Source: Pseudomonas putida (GTDB lineage: Bacteria > Pseudomonadota > Gammaproteobacteria > Pseudomonadales > Pseudomonadaceae). From it: DNA of 64,000 nucleotides. The stretch lies in assembly GCF_004357765.1 (NCBI RefSeq), contig NZ_SMTE01000021.1:1-64000 (forward strand), in the 5' to 3' direction. Numbering within the stretch: the stretch's first letter is position 1; each line of letters opens with the position of its first letter. Shown piece after piece: positions 1 through 9,775 of the stretch. A model generated the notes under the pieces. That model had not been told where the DNA came from. It worked only from the letters and a program-made list of their open reading frames with translations, and searched no databases. The position numbers were made by a program, and so were the translations under genes.

Positions 1-188
1 CGCACCTGGCCCTCCAGCCATCTCCACTCGGCCTCCTGAGGTCGCGGGTAGATCAAGAGCAAGAGCAAGATCAAAAGCCAGAGCAACGGCAGGCGAATCG
101 CTGCGCTCTCGCTTTTCCCTTTACCTTCGTTTTGGGTTGTTGCGGATCTCGCGATCTGTCTTTCGAAGATAACGCCCGTGGCGGCGCC
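1..188. repeat. Dispersed intergenic repeat, copy 1
   Basis: Positions 38-104 are nearly identical to 13051-13123, apart from a 6-bp expansion in the second copy, and 156-188 match 13131-13163 with three differences. Positions 3-39 resemble the reverse complement of 13182-13218, so the elements have inverted-repeat-like flanks. The core is rich in short AGAGCAA/AAAGC units. On the minus strand it reads as a run of leucine codons, which I regard as a by-product of the repeat. No gene is supported before ttgC ends at 308. The element may extend left of the window. Confidence 0.65.
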
Positions 189-261
189 GCCGCCGAAGGC
201 GGAAGGGGCCAGTAGCGCCGCCACATCCCTAGGATCAACCACCCAACCCCAAAGCCAAAAG

Positions 262-290
262 CCAAAAAGCCCACCGCAAGGGTGGGCTCG
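262..290 (-). terminator. Rho-independent terminator of ttgABC
   Basis: A perfect 8-bp stem (AGCCCACC with GGTGGGCT, 268-275 and 281-288) around a 5-nt loop is followed on the minus strand by a T-run. It starts about 18 bp past the ttgC stop and fits as the end of the ttgABC transcript. Confidence 0.8.
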
Positions 291-307
291 ATGGCGTGAC
301 CGGGCGA

Positions 308-1762
308 TCAGCCTTGCGGCGTACCGACCGCAGCCTGCTGATTGGCCTCGCCGGTGCGCTCGTACCAACCACCGCCAAGTGCCTTGTACAGGTTGACCTC
401 GCTGGTCAGCTGCGACAGACGATCGCTGATCAGTGCCTGCTGGGCGCTGAACAGGTTGCGCTGGGCGTCGAGGAACGTCAGGTTGCTGTCGATACCGATG
501 CGGTAGCGACGTTCGGCCAGACGATAGTAGTCCTGGTTCGCCTGCACCAGGTCACGCTGCGCCTGCAGCTGCTCCTTGAAGGTCTTGCGCGCCGCAAGGC
601 CATCTGAAACCTCCTGGAAGGCGGTCTGGATGGTCTTTTCGTACTTGGCGACGTTGATGTCCTTCTGGATCTTCGAGTAGTCCAGGCTCGCCTTCAGGCT
701 GCCGGCGTTGAAGATCGGCAGGTTGATCTGCGGCTGGAACAGCCAGGTGCCTTGGCCGCCTGCGAACAGGTGGCCCATGTCCGGGCTCAGGCTACCGGCG
801 TTGGCCGTCAGGCTGATGCTCGGGAAGAACGCAGCACGCGCCGCACCGATGTTGGCGTTGGCGGCCTTGAGCAGGTGCTCGGCTTCCTGAATGTCGGGAC
901 GCCGTTGCAGGACGTCGGACGGCAGGCCGGCCGGCAACTCGGCCAACTGCTCGGCACCAAGTTCCAGTGGCTGAGGCAGATCGGCCGGGATGCCGGTGCC
1001 GAGCAGTACGGCCAGGCTGTTGACGTCCTGGGCGACCAGGCGTTGGTACTGCGAATACTTGACCCGCGCGCCTTCCACAGCCGTACGCGCCTGGCTGAGG
1101 TCGAGGGCGGAGGCGACCCCGACTTCATTGCTACGGCGGGTGAGGTCGTAGCTTTCCTCGTAAGTCTTGAGGGTTTCCTGGGTCAGCTTCAGCAGCGCCT
1201 GGTCGGCCTGCCAGGTGTAGTAGGCGTTGGCCACGCTGGCCACCAGGGCGATCTGCGTGGAGCGGCGTGCCTGCTCGCTGGACAGGTAGGTTTCCAGGGC
1301 TTGCTCGGTCAGGCTGCGCACCCGACCGAACAGGTCCAACTCGTAGGCACTGACGCCGAGGGTGGCCGAGTACTGGCTGGTGATGTTGGATTCACCGGTG
1401 GTCGACATGTTCGCCGGCACCCGCTGACGGCTGCCGCTGGCGGTGGCGGAGACCGCCGGCAGCAGGTCGGCGCGCTGGATGCGGTACTGGGCGCGGTAGG
1501 CGTCGATGTTCAATGCCGCCACACGCAGGTCGCGGTTGTTCTCCAGCGAGGTCTGAATGAGCTGCTGGAGGGCCGGGTCGTGAAAGACCTGGCGCCAACC
1601 TTGTTCGGCCGCGGCCACTTCGGCCGACTGGGCCGGGGAGTACGCGGGGCCTTGCGGCCACTGCGCGGCCACCGGCGACTCCGGGGTCTGGTAATCGGGA
1701 ATCAGCGAGCAACCGCCGAGGATGAAAGCGGTTACTGTCAGGGACAGCAAAGACTTGGTCAT
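308..1762 (-). CDS. ttgC: TtgC, outer-membrane channel lipoprotein of RND efflux pump
   Basis: TolC/OprM-family outer-membrane factor of 484 residues that would form the trimeric exit duct of the TtgABC multidrug and solvent pump. The N-terminus is a lipoprotein signal with lipobox LGGC (Cys18), followed by [12 protein letters not shown], typical of NodT/OprM proteins. The rest shows the duplicated outer-membrane efflux domain, including a [15 protein letters not shown] segment and a [20 protein letters not shown] segment. Its start overlaps the ttgB stop by 4 bp, implying translational coupling as the last gene of ttgA-ttgB-ttgC. Family is certain; the ttg name rests on gene order, the divergent ttgR and the operator. 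It could equally be called an OprM homologue. Confidence 0.95.
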   Translation of the reverse strand: MTKSLLSLTVTAFILGGCSLIPDYQTPESPVAAQWPQGPAYSPAQSAEVAAAEQGWRQVFHDPALQQLIQTSLENNRDLRVAALNIDAYRAQYRIQRADLLPAVSATASGSRQRVPANMSTTGESNITSQYSATLGVSAYELDLFGRVRSLTEQALETYLSSEQARRSTQIALVASVANAYYTWQADQALLKLTQETLKTYEESYDLTRRSNEVGVASALDLSQARTAVEGARVKYSQYQRLVAQDVNSLAVLLGTGIPADLPQPLELGAEQLAELPAGLPSDVLQRRPDIQEAEHLLKAANANIGAARAAFFPSISLTANAGSLSPDMGHLFAGGQGTWLFQPQINLPIFNAGSLKASLDYSKIQKDINVAKYEKTIQTAFQEVSDGLAARKTFKEQLQAQRDLVQANQDYYRLAERRYRIGIDSNLTFLDAQRNLFSAQQALISDRLSQLTSEVNLYKALGGGWYERTGEANQQAAVGTPQG

Positions 1763-4700
1763 TGCCCAGCCTCATAACTTGGAGTTTCAGGGGTGGCGTC
1801 TTTTTTCGGCTGTTTGCTGCCGAACAACGACGACACTGCGACGAAGAACAGCGGTACCCAGAAGATCGCCAGCACGGTCGCACTGATCATGCCGCCGATT
1901 ACCCCGGTACCGATGGCGTGCTGGCTGCCTGCGCCTGCGCCACTGGAGATGGTCAACGGTACCACGCCGAGGATGAACGCCAGCGAGGTCATGATGATCG
2001 GGCGCAAACGCATACGGCATGCCTCGATGGCTGCGTCGTACAGGCTGCGACCGTCTTCGTGCAGTTCTTTGGCGAATTCGACGATCAGAATGGCGTTCTT
2101 CGCCGCCAGACCGATGGTGGTCAGCAGGCCGACCAGGAAGTACACGTCGTTGGACAGGCCGCGCAGGCTGGTGGCGATCAGCGCACCGATGATACCCAGG
2201 GGTACCACCAGAACCACGGCGATCGGAATCGACCAGCTCTCGTACAGGGCTGCCAGGCAGAGGAACACGAACAGTACCGACAGGGCAAACAGGGCCGGCA
2301 TCTGCGAGCCGGAGAGTTTTTCCTCGTAGGACATACCCGTCCAGGAGTAGCCGATGCCGGTTGGCAGTTCGCCAGCGATGCGCTCGACTTCGGCCATGGC
2401 TTCGCCGGTACTGTAGCCTGGGGCCGGGGCACCGAGAATCTCGACCGCTTCCACGCCGTTGTAGCGCGACAGCTTCGGCGAACCGTAGGTCCACTCGCCG
2501 GTGGCGAACGAGGAGAACGGCACCATCTCGCCCGCAGCGTTGCGCACGTACCACTTCTGCAGGTCTTCCGGGCTCATCCGCGAGTTCGGCTGACCCTGGA
2601 TGTACACCTTCTTGACCCTACCGCGATCGATGAAGTCGTTGACGTAGCTGGCACCCAGTGCGATCGACAGGGTGTTGTTGATGTCGGAGATGGTCACGCC
2701 CAGGGCGCTGGCACGCTCGTCATCGATGGTCAGCTGGTACTGCGGCTCGTCGTTCAGGCCATTCGGGCGCACGGCGCTGAGGATCTTGCTCTGCGCGGCC
2801 TTGGCCAGGAACTGGTTGCGCGCTTCCATCAGCTTGGCATGGCCAACCCCGGCGCGGTCCTGGAGGAACACGTCGAAGCCGGTGGCGTTGCCCAGTTCGA
2901 GTACCGCCGGCGGGGCGAAGGCGAACACCATGGCATCGCGGAAGCTGAAGAAATGTTGCTGGGCGCGGCTGGCCAGGTTGAACACGCTGTTTTCCGCAGA
3001 GCGCTCGTCCCATGGCTTGAGCATGATGAACGCCATACCCGAGCTCTGGCCGCGACCGGCGAAGTTGAAGCCGTTGACGGTGAACACCGACGACACGGTA
3101 TCGGCTTCGTCCTTGAGCAGGTACTTGCGCATATCGTCGATCACCACCTGGGTGCGCTCGGCGCTGGAACCGGCTGGCGTCTGCACCTGGGCGAACAATA
3201 CGCCCTGGTCCTCTTCGGGCAGGAACGCAGTCGGGATGCGAGCGAACAGCCAGATCATGCCGACCACGATCAGCGCATAGGCCAACAGGAAGGGTAGCTT
3301 GTTGCGCAGAATGGTGCCGACGCTGCGCTCGTAGCCTTGAACGCTGCGGTCGAAGTTGCGGTTGAACCAGCCGAAGAACCCACCCTTGGCGACGTGATGC
3401 TCACCTTTTTTCAACGGTTTGAGCATGGTCGCGCACAAGGCTGGCGTGAAGATCAGCGCCACCAGCACCGACAGGCCCATGGCCGAGACGATGGTGATGG
3501 AGAACTGTCGATAGATCACACCGGTGGAGCCACCGAAGAAGGCCATCGGCAGCAGTACCGCCGACAGTACCAGGGCAATACCGACCAGAGCGCCCTGGAT
3601 CTGCCCCATCGAACGTTTGGTCGCTTCCTTGGGCGGCAGACCTTCCTCGGACATCACCCGTTCGACGTTTTCCACCACGACGATGGCGTCGTCCACCAGC
3701 AAGCCGATGGCCAGGACCATGGCGAACATGGTCAGGGTGTTGATGCTGAAGCCGGCGGCGGCGAGGATGCCGAAGGTACCCAGCAACACCACCGGAACGG
3801 TCATGGTGGTGATGATGGTGGCACGGAAGTTCTGCAGGAACAGGTACATCACCAGGAAGACCAGAACCACTGCTTCGATCAGGGTGTGGATAACCCCGCT
3901 GATCGATTCGGTGACCACTGGCGTGGTGTCGTACGGGAACACCGCTTTGACCCCAGGCGGGAAGAACGGCTCGAGATCGCTGATGGTCTTGCGCAGCGCC
4001 TTGGCGGTATCCAGGGCGTTGGCACCGGTCGCCAGCTTGACCGCCAGGCCCGAGGCCGGCTTGCCGTTGAACTGCGCACTGATGGCGTAGTTCTCGCCAC
4101 CCAGGCCTACCTCGGCGACATCGCCCAGGCGGACCTGCGAGCCATCGGTGTTGACCTTGAGCAGGATGTTCTGGAACTGTTCGGCGGTCTGCAGGCGGGT
4201 CTTGCCGATGATGGTGGCGTTGAGCTGGGTACCCGGTACCGCAGGCAGGCCGCCAAGCTGGCCGGAGGACACCTGGACGTTCTGTGCGGCCACCGCGGTC
4301 TTGACGTCGACCGGGGTCAGCTGGAACTTGTTCAGCTTGGCCGGATCGAGCCAGATTCGCATCGCGTACTGTGCACCGAACACCTGGAAGTCACCGACGC
4401 CGGCTGTCCGCGAGATCGGGTCCTGCATGTTGGAGACGATATAGTTGGCCAAGTCGTCCTTGGTCATGCTGCCGTCTTCGGACACCAGGCCGATCACCAT
4501 CAGGAAGTTCTTCACTGCCTTGGTGACGCGGATACCTTGCTGCTGCACTTCCTGCGGCAGCAGCGGGGTAGCCAGGTTCAGCTTGTTCTGCACCTGGACC
4601 TGCGCCGTGTCGGGGTTGGTGCCCTGCTCGAACGTGGCGGTAATGGTCATGCTGCCGTCGGAGTTACTTTCCGAGGACACATAACGCAGGTTGTCGATAC

Positions 4701-4911
4701 CGTTGAGCTGCTGCTCGATCACCTGCACCACGGTGTCCTGCACCGTCTGCGCCGAGGCGCCCGGGTAGGTCACGGCGATGGCGATGGCCGGAGGCGCAAT
4801 GCTCGGGTACTGGTTGATAGGCAACTTCAGGATCGACAGGGCGCCGACCAGCATGATCACCAAGGCGATGACCCAAGCGAAGATCGGTCGATCGATAAAG
4901 AACTTCGACAT
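1759..4911 (-). CDS. ttgB: TtgB, RND inner-membrane multidrug transporter
   Basis: Hydrophobe/amphiphile efflux RND protein of 1050 residues, full length for the AcrB/MexB family. It would exchange protons for drugs, toluene-type solvents and phenolics in the inner membrane. It begins [17 protein letters not shown], the canonical first transmembrane helix. TM4 carries [18 protein letters not shown] with the adjacent aspartates of the proton relay. Twelve hydrophobic helices and two large periplasmic loops are evident, for example [14 protein letters not shown] at the start of the second. Only 3 bp separate it from ttgA and it overlaps ttgC by 4 bp. No lesions are seen. Regulation is expected from TtgR acting upstream of ttgA. 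Confidence 0.96.
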   Translation of the reverse strand: MSKFFIDRPIFAWVIALVIMLVGALSILKLPINQYPSIAPPAIAIAVTYPGASAQTVQDTVVQVIEQQLNGIDNLRYVSSESNSDGSMTITATFEQGTNPDTAQVQVQNKLNLATPLLPQEVQQQGIRVTKAVKNFLMVIGLVSEDGSMTKDDLANYIVSNMQDPISRTAGVGDFQVFGAQYAMRIWLDPAKLNKFQLTPVDVKTAVAAQNVQVSSGQLGGLPAVPGTQLNATIIGKTRLQTAEQFQNILLKVNTDGSQVRLGDVAEVGLGGENYAISAQFNGKPASGLAVKLATGANALDTAKALRKTISDLEPFFPPGVKAVFPYDTTPVVTESISGVIHTLIEAVVLVFLVMYLFLQNFRATIITTMTVPVVLLGTFGILAAAGFSINTLTMFAMVLAIGLLVDDAIVVVENVERVMSEEGLPPKEATKRSMGQIQGALVGIALVLSAVLLPMAFFGGSTGVIYRQFSITIVSAMGLSVLVALIFTPALCATMLKPLKKGEHHVAKGGFFGWFNRNFDRSVQGYERSVGTILRNKLPFLLAYALIVVGMIWLFARIPTAFLPEEDQGVLFAQVQTPAGSSAERTQVVIDDMRKYLLKDEADTVSSVFTVNGFNFAGRGQSSGMAFIMLKPWDERSAENSVFNLASRAQQHFFSFRDAMVFAFAPPAVLELGNATGFDVFLQDRAGVGHAKLMEARNQFLAKAAQSKILSAVRPNGLNDEPQYQLTIDDERASALGVTISDINNTLSIALGASYVNDFIDRGRVKKVYIQGQPNSRMSPEDLQKWYVRNAAGEMVPFSSFATGEWTYGSPKLSRYNGVEAVEILGAPAPGYSTGEAMAEVERIAGELPTGIGYSWTGMSYEEKLSGSQMPALFALSVLFVFLCLAALYESWSIPIAVVLVVPLGIIGALIATSLRGLSNDVYFLVGLLTTIGLAAKNAILIVEFAKELHEDGRSLYDAAIEACRMRLRPIIMTSLAFILGVVPLTISSGAGAGSQHAIGTGVIGGMISATVLAIFWVPLFFVAVSSLFGSKQPKKDATPETPSYEAGQ

Positions 4912-4914
4912 GGT

Positions 4915-6069
4915 TTACTCCGCTTTGGCGTCTGCTTTGGCCGCACTGGCCTGATCGGGGGCCGCTGCCTTCTTGACGTTGCTGGCTTCGCCGACCTTGA
5001 CCTCGACGCCAGGGCGCACGTATTGCAGGCCCTCGGTGATCAGGCGATCGCCAGCGTTGAGGCCGGATTCGATCAGCCAGTCGCTGCCTACGGTACGGCT
5101 GGCCTTGAGCTGGCGCAGTTCGACTTTGTTTTCCTGGTTGACCACCAGGGCGGTCGGCGCGCCTTTGAGATCGCGGGTCACGCCTTGCTGCGGGGCGAGA
5201 ATGGCCTTGGAGTTGACCCCAGCCTTGAGCCGCGCATGAACGAACATGCCGGGCAGCAAGGTGTGCTCGGGATTGGGGAAGACCGCACGCAGGGTGACCG
5301 AGCCGGTGGTCTCGTCGACCGATACTTCGGAGAACTCGAGGCGGCCTTCCTGCTTGAACAGGGTGCCGTCTTCCAGCACCAGTTGCACCGAAGCGGCATT
5401 GTCGCCGGCTTTTTGCAACTGACCGCTTTCCAGTTCACGGCGCAGTTTCAGCAACTCGGCGGTGGACTGCGTGACATCGACGTAGATTGGGTCGAGCTGC
5501 TGGATGGTCGCCATGGCGTTGGTCTGGCCGTTGCTCACCAAGGCGCCCTCGGTGACCGCCGAGCGTCCGATACGGCCGCTGATCGGGGCCAGGACCTTGG
5601 TGTAGCGCAGGTCGATCTGGGCGCTCTTGAGCGACGCTTCGGCCTGCAATCGTTTGGCATTGGCGTCGTCGTATTCCTGCTTGGACACAGCCTGTTCGTT
5701 GACCAGTTGCTTGTAGCGCTCGGCCAGCGAACGGGTCGATTGCAGATTGGCCTGGGCATTGGCCAGATTGGCCTCATAGACGGACGGGTCGATCTGGTAC
5801 AGCTGCTGGCCTTCCTTGACCTCGCTACCTTCTTTGAACAGGCGCTTGAGGATGATGCCGTTCACCTGTGGGCGCACTTCGGCTACGCGGAAAGCGGTGG
5901 TCCGCCCCGGCAGTTCCGTGGTGAGGGTGAAGGGCTGGGGCTGCAAGGTCACCACGCCGACCAGCGGCGGCTGGGCAGCGGGGGCGGCTTGCTCTTGCTT
6001 GCAGCCACTGAGCAAGGTTGCCAGGGCGACGGCGGAAACCAGAGCGGTAACGGCTGGCTTGAATTGCAT
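4915..6069 (-). CDS. ttgA: TtgA, periplasmic adaptor lipoprotein of RND pump
   Basis: Membrane fusion protein of 384 residues that bridges TtgB and TtgC in the periplasm. It has a lipoprotein signal with lipobox LLSGC (Cys23). A split lipoyl/barrel-sandwich domain (VRPQVNGIILKRLFKEGSEV before the hairpin, YTKVLAPISGRIGRSAVTEG after it) flanks an alpha-helical coiled coil. A beta-barrel domain follows, and the tail is rich in Ala and Lys (QASAAKADAKAE). It is the first gene of the ttgABC operon, divergent from ttgR, and its promoter lies in the 6070-6324 intergenic region. MexA and AcrA are the nearest characterised relatives. Confidence 0.95.
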   Translation of the reverse strand: MQFKPAVTALVSAVALATLLSGCKQEQAAPAAQPPLVGVVTLQPQPFTLTTELPGRTTAFRVAEVRPQVNGIILKRLFKEGSEVKEGQQLYQIDPSVYEANLANAQANLQSTRSLAERYKQLVNEQAVSKQEYDDANAKRLQAEASLKSAQIDLRYTKVLAPISGRIGRSAVTEGALVSNGQTNAMATIQQLDPIYVDVTQSTAELLKLRRELESGQLQKAGDNAASVQLVLEDGTLFKQEGRLEFSEVSVDETTGSVTLRAVFPNPEHTLLPGMFVHARLKAGVNSKAILAPQQGVTRDLKGAPTALVVNQENKVELRQLKASRTVGSDWLIESGLNAGDRLITEGLQYVRPGVEVKVGEASNVKKAAAPDQASAAKADAKAE

Positions 6070-6164
6070 GGGGATCCTCGGGTCGCTAGAGCAGGTAGAC
6101 GCTCAAGAGTAATGGAAGAGTCTTGTCAGAAAAAATCTTATCGAGTGGATAAGTAGCTTACTAA

Positions 6165-6207
6165 CGAATATACTTACATTCACGGTTGTTTGTAAATACC
6201 GCTGCTG
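6165..6207. promoter_or_regulatory. TtgR operator overlapping divergent ttgA/ttgR promoters
   Basis: The segment with ATACTTACATTCACGG and GTTTGTAAATACCGCTGCTG closely resembles, on the opposite strand, the published TtgR operator of P. putida as I remember it. A loose inverted repeat (TTACATTCA and TGTTTGTAA) is visible. It lies between ttgA (start 6069) and ttgR (start 6325), where TetR-type TtgR is known to block both promoters. Exact promoter elements were not resolved. Confidence 0.75.
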
Positions 6208-6324
6208 GGCACATCGCTATCCCCGCAGCCCTTGATTAGCCATCCGGTAGGCGCCCTGCAGAGGCGCCGCCGGCCGATTTCCTGCAGGCAAATAGCTTGC
6301 TGGCGCAGATGAGGTCCTACTGCC

Positions 6325-6957
6325 ATGGTCCGACGAACCAAAGAAGAAGCGCTGGAAACCCGCGCTCAGATCATCGAGGCCGCGGAGAAGGCGTTCTACA
6401 AGCGCGGTATCGCGCGTACGACACTGGCCGACATCGCCGAACTGGCAGGCGTGACCCGCGGCGCGATCTATTGGCACTTCAGTAACAAGGCTGAACTGGT
6501 GCAGGCGCTGTTGGACTGCCTGCACGAAACCCATGACCACCTGGCTCGGGCCAGCGAAAGCGAAGATGAACTCGACCCGCTCGGCTGCATGCGCAAGCTG
6601 CTGCTGCAGGTGGTGCAGGGCCTGGTGCTTGACGCCCGGACTCGGCGAATCAACGAAATTCTGCATCACAAGTGCGAGTTCACTGATGACATGTGTGAGA
6701 TTCGTCAGCAGCGCCAGGGCGCGGTGCTGGATTGTCATGAGGGCATCACCCTGGCGCTGGCCAATGCCGCCCGTCGCGGGCAGTTGCCTGCTGACCTGGA
6801 TGTGCAGCGTGCGGCGGTCGCCCTGTTTGCCTATGTAGACGGCTTGATTGGCCGCTGGTTGTTGCTGCCTGACAGTTTCGACCTACTGGGTGACGCGGAA
6901 AAATGGGTCGATACAGGGCTCGATATGCTGCGCTTGAGCCCAGCGCTGCGCAAATGA
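6325..6957 (+). CDS. ttgR: TtgR, TetR-family repressor of ttgABC
   Basis: TetR/AcrR-family repressor of 210 residues. The N-terminal helix-turn-helix contains [19 protein letters not shown] followed by [12 protein letters not shown], the family hallmark; the C-terminal ligand pocket binds antibiotics and plant phenolics in the characterised homologue. It is divergent from ttgABC with a shared 255-bp regulatory region and should also repress itself. The start at 6325 begins [13 protein letters not shown], as in AcrR/MexR-type TetR proteins; an upstream GAGG is the likely ribosome-binding site. Confidence 0.94.
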   Translation: MVRRTKEEALETRAQIIEAAEKAFYKRGIARTTLADIAELAGVTRGAIYWHFSNKAELVQALLDCLHETHDHLARASESEDELDPLGCMRKLLLQVVQGLVLDARTRRINEILHHKCEFTDDMCEIRQQRQGAVLDCHEGITLALANAARRGQLPADLDVQRAAVALFAYVDGLIGRWLLLPDSFDLLGDAEKWVDTGLDMLRLSPALRK

Positions 6958-6974
6958 CTCTTTGTGAAGGATTG

Positions 6975-7022
6975 TGAGGAAGTGTTTCCCCGGTGGATTA
7001 AGCCGGGATTAACGCTTCCTCA
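6975..7022. terminator. Hairpin between convergent ttgR and MFS gene
   Basis: The outer arms TGAGGAAGTG (6975-6984) and CGCTTCCTCA (7013-7022) pair over 10 bp with one G-U. A second inner stem (CCCCGG/GCCGGG) lies between them. It sits 18 bp past the ttgR stop and 38 bp before the end of the convergent transporter gene. No strong T-run follows, so efficient termination is uncertain. Confidence 0.45.
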
Positions 7023-7060
7023 AAGCAGATTCCATCAGCGCTATCCGGTCCCACGGGTTC

Positions 7061-8533
7061 TCAGCGCCCGCGCAATTGCCGGTCTGGCAGGGCGAGCGCT
7101 GCGAACAGGCCGAGCAATGCCACCCCGGCACTGGCCATCAGTACATGGCGGAACGTCTCCAGCAGACGCGCCTCGGTCGCTGGATCGGCTTCCCCGGTCT
7201 GCAGGCTGCCCAGCAGCGGGTTGCCCAGCGCAGCGAAGCCGTTGTGCTGCAACAAGGCCAGCAACAGGCTGGACATGCACGCCACCCCCATGGCGCCGCC
7301 CAGGGAGCGGAACAGGTTGGTGGTGCTGGTGGCAACGCCGATGTCGCCGCGTTCCACGGCGTTCTGCGTACCTACCAGTGCGGTCGGGAACTGCAGGCCG
7401 CAAGCGATCCCGGTCAGCAGCATGAACAGGCCACTGAGCCAACCTGCCTGGGGCGGCGTCAGGGCCATGGCGCCGATGCTCAGCGGCATCAGCAGCGCTC
7501 CGGCGAGTATTTGCGGTTTGTAGCGGCCGATGCGGCTGGTCATTCGCCCACCATAGAATGCCCCCATCGGTAAACCCATGGCCAACGGCAGCAGATGCAG
7601 CGCCGCACTGTCTGCCCCCGCACCGGTGATGCTCTGGAAACGAAGGGGCATGATCATGGTGAGGGAAATCGACTGAAAGCCGGCGAAGAAGATCACTGCC
7701 CAGCACAGCACGGCGGCCCGGTTGGCAAACAATGGCATCGGCAGCAATGGCTCCGGACAGCGCCACTCATGGGCGATGAACAATGTCAGGCCGAGCAGGG
7801 CGCAGGCGAACATCGCCAGCACTGCGGGCGCAGTCCATGGCTCGCCCTGGCCGACCAAGGTGATGCCCAGGAGCAGGCTGCCCAGGCCAAGGACCAGCAG
7901 CACGGCGCCCAGGTAGTCGACCCGGGCCCGGCGGGTAGCCATCGGCAAGTCGGCCATGGCCCGGTGGATCGCCCACAATGCCAGTACTCCGAGCGGCAGG
8001 TTGATCCAGAACACCCAGCGCCAGGACAGGTACTCGGTCAGCCAGCCGCCCAGCACCGGGCCGGCGACGCTGGCAATGGCATACATGCTGCTGAAATAGC
8101 CCTGGTAACGACCGCGCTCACGTGGCGGGACGAAGTCGCCAATGATCGCCTGGCTCACCGAGACCATGCCGCCTGCGCCGATCCCCTGCAGCACTCGGGC
8201 CCGCACCAGTTGTGGCATGTCCTGGGCCAGCGCGCAGGCGATCGAGGCCAGGGTGAACAGGCTGATGCCGGTGAGGATCATGCGCCGGCGCCCATACAGG
8301 TCGCCGAGTTTGCCGTAGATCGGCACCGCGACGGTCATCGCTACCATGTAACCGGAAATCACCCAGGCCAGCAGGCCAACGTCATTGAACTGCGCGGAGA
8401 TCGCGGGCATGGACACGGCCACGATGGTCTGGTCCAGGGCACCGAGGAAGATGGCCAGCATCAACGCACTGAGGACGTTACGCAAGGCGGCGGGGGGGAG
8501 GGCGGCAGTCACGGCATTACCTTGTTCGAGCAC
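7061..8533 (-). CDS. DHA2-family MFS drug-type transporter
   Basis: Major facilitator of 490 residues with about 14 hydrophobic segments, the EmrB/QacA drug:proton antiporter 2 type. Helix 1 carries the DHA2 signature (GALDQTIVAVSMPAISAQF); the loop 2-3 motif is GKLGDLYGRRRMIL; motif C in helix 5 reads AIASVAGPVLGGWLTEYLSWRW. No EmrA-like adaptor is adjacent, so it probably acts alone in the inner membrane. It converges on ttgR and its substrate is unknown; proximity to ttgABC hints at efflux but nothing shows co-regulation. The gene looks intact. Confidence 0.9.
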   Translation of the reverse strand: MLEQGNAVTAALPPAALRNVLSALMLAIFLGALDQTIVAVSMPAISAQFNDVGLLAWVISGYMVAMTVAVPIYGKLGDLYGRRRMILTGISLFTLASIACALAQDMPQLVRARVLQGIGAGGMVSVSQAIIGDFVPPRERGRYQGYFSSMYAIASVAGPVLGGWLTEYLSWRWVFWINLPLGVLALWAIHRAMADLPMATRRARVDYLGAVLLVLGLGSLLLGITLVGQGEPWTAPAVLAMFACALLGLTLFIAHEWRCPEPLLPMPLFANRAAVLCWAVIFFAGFQSISLTMIMPLRFQSITGAGADSAALHLLPLAMGLPMGAFYGGRMTSRIGRYKPQILAGALLMPLSIGAMALTPPQAGWLSGLFMLLTGIACGLQFPTALVGTQNAVERGDIGVATSTTNLFRSLGGAMGVACMSSLLLALLQHNGFAALGNPLLGSLQTGEADPATEARLLETFRHVLMASAGVALLGLFAALALPDRQLRGR

Positions 8534-8878
8534 GATAGCGATGTTTTTTTCGCGGATTGGCGGGATTGTAACCGGAGTTAGGTAGCTTCCTATGTACTAT
8601 CTGCATCCCCTATGCAAGATCGGCATTGGCGCTTTCATCCAGTGCGACATGGCTGCGTGATATCGTGACAGGGCCACAACGGCTGAAAACCGGGGCTTGC
8701 ACCAGCATGGTGCAGCAAAATGTCGCAGGTTTTCCGCGCCGTTGCATCCCACACCTTATATCCCTCTGCCTGCATGTCGAGCATGACCGCCCAGATGGCG
8801 ACGGTTGGAACAGGTCAGGTGGACCCGATTCAGGGCTCGGTAGCAAACGTTCAATTTTACCTTTCAAGCGGAGTGATC
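8534..8878. other. Intergenic region between MFS gene and oxaloacetate decarboxylase
   Basis: These 345 bases between divergent genes contain no convincing gene. A small inverted repeat, TGCACCA/TGGTGCA at 8698-8714, could be an operator. A GGAG ribosome-binding site lies a few bases before the ATG at 8879. An in-frame upstream start at 8720 would add 53 residues unlike the family and is rejected. Confidence 0.5.
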
Positions 8879-9748
8879 ATGCCCAAGGCTTCCCATCAAG
8901 ATCTGCGTATTGCCTTCCGCGAGCTGCTCGCTTCGGGTGCGTGCTACCACACCGCGTCGGTGTTCGACCCCATGTCGGCGCGGATCGCCGCCGACTTGGG
9001 TTTTGAAGTCGGTATCCTGGGGGGCTCGGTCGCCTCGTTGCAGGTGCTGGCTGCCCCCGATTTTGCGCTGATCACCCTCAGCGAATTCGTCGAACAGGCC
9101 ACGCGTATCGGTCGTGTGGCCCAATTGCCGGTTCTGGCCGATGCCGACCATGGTTATGGCAATGCGCTGAACGTCATGCGCACGGTGATTGAGCTGGAGC
9201 GCGCTGGTGTAGCGGCACTGACCATCGAGGATACCCTGCTGCCGGCGCAGTTCGGCCGCAAGTCCACCGACCTGATCCCGGTCGACGAGGGCGTCGGCAA
9301 GATCCGCGCGGCCCTCGAAGCTCGGGTCGACTCGTCGCTGTCGATCATTGCCCGCACCAATGCCGGCGTACTCACGACGGAGGAGTGCATCGTGCGCACC
9401 CAGAGCTATCAGAAGGCCGGTGCCGACGGCATCTGCATGGTAGGCGTGAAGGATTTCGATCAACTCGAGCAGATCGCCGAGCACCTGAGCGTGCCGCTGA
9501 TGCTGGTGACCTACGGCAATCCCAACCTGCGTGACGACGAGCGTCTGGCGCGGCTGGGCGTGCGCGTAGTGGTCGATGGCCACGCCGCTTATTTCGCTGC
9601 GATCAAGGCGACCTACGATTGCCTGCGCTTGCAGCGCGGCCAGCAGAACCGCTCCGAGAACCTCAGTGCTACCGAGCTCTCGCACACCTATACCCAGCCT
9701 GAGGACTACATCCGCTGGGCCAAGGAGTACATGAGCGTCGAAGAGTGA
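8879..9748 (+). CDS. Oxaloacetate decarboxylase, PEP mutase/isocitrate lyase superfamily
   Basis: TIM-barrel enzyme of 289 residues resembling P. aeruginosa PA4872, characterised as an oxaloacetate decarboxylase. The Mg-binding region is [20 protein letters not shown] with an acidic cluster, followed by [12 protein letters not shown]. The isocitrate lyase KKCGH catalytic motif is absent, which argues against methylisocitrate or isocitrate cleavage. Annotation pipelines often name such genes carboxyphosphonoenolpyruvate phosphonomutase; no phosphonate genes are nearby. The ATG at 8879 has a good GGAG site and gives the normal family N-terminus. Likely cytoplasmic; physiological role unclear. 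Confidence 0.85.
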   Translation: MPKASHQDLRIAFRELLASGACYHTASVFDPMSARIAADLGFEVGILGGSVASLQVLAAPDFALITLSEFVEQATRIGRVAQLPVLADADHGYGNALNVMRTVIELERAGVAALTIEDTLLPAQFGRKSTDLIPVDEGVGKIRAALEARVDSSLSIIARTNAGVLTTEECIVRTQSYQKAGADGICMVGVKDFDQLEQIAEHLSVPLMLVTYGNPNLRDDERLARLGVRVVVDGHAAYFAAIKATYDCLRLQRGQQNRSENLSATELSHTYTQPEDYIRWAKEYMSVEE

Positions 9749-9775
9749 GCGCTCGGGCGTCTCTTTCAGCAGTTC

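Noticed and set aside
3337-6156. 939-codon reading frame opposite ttgB and ttgA
   Set aside because: It is antisense to two well-supported genes; high GC leaves stop codons rare in this frame, and its translation is low-complexity with no domain features.
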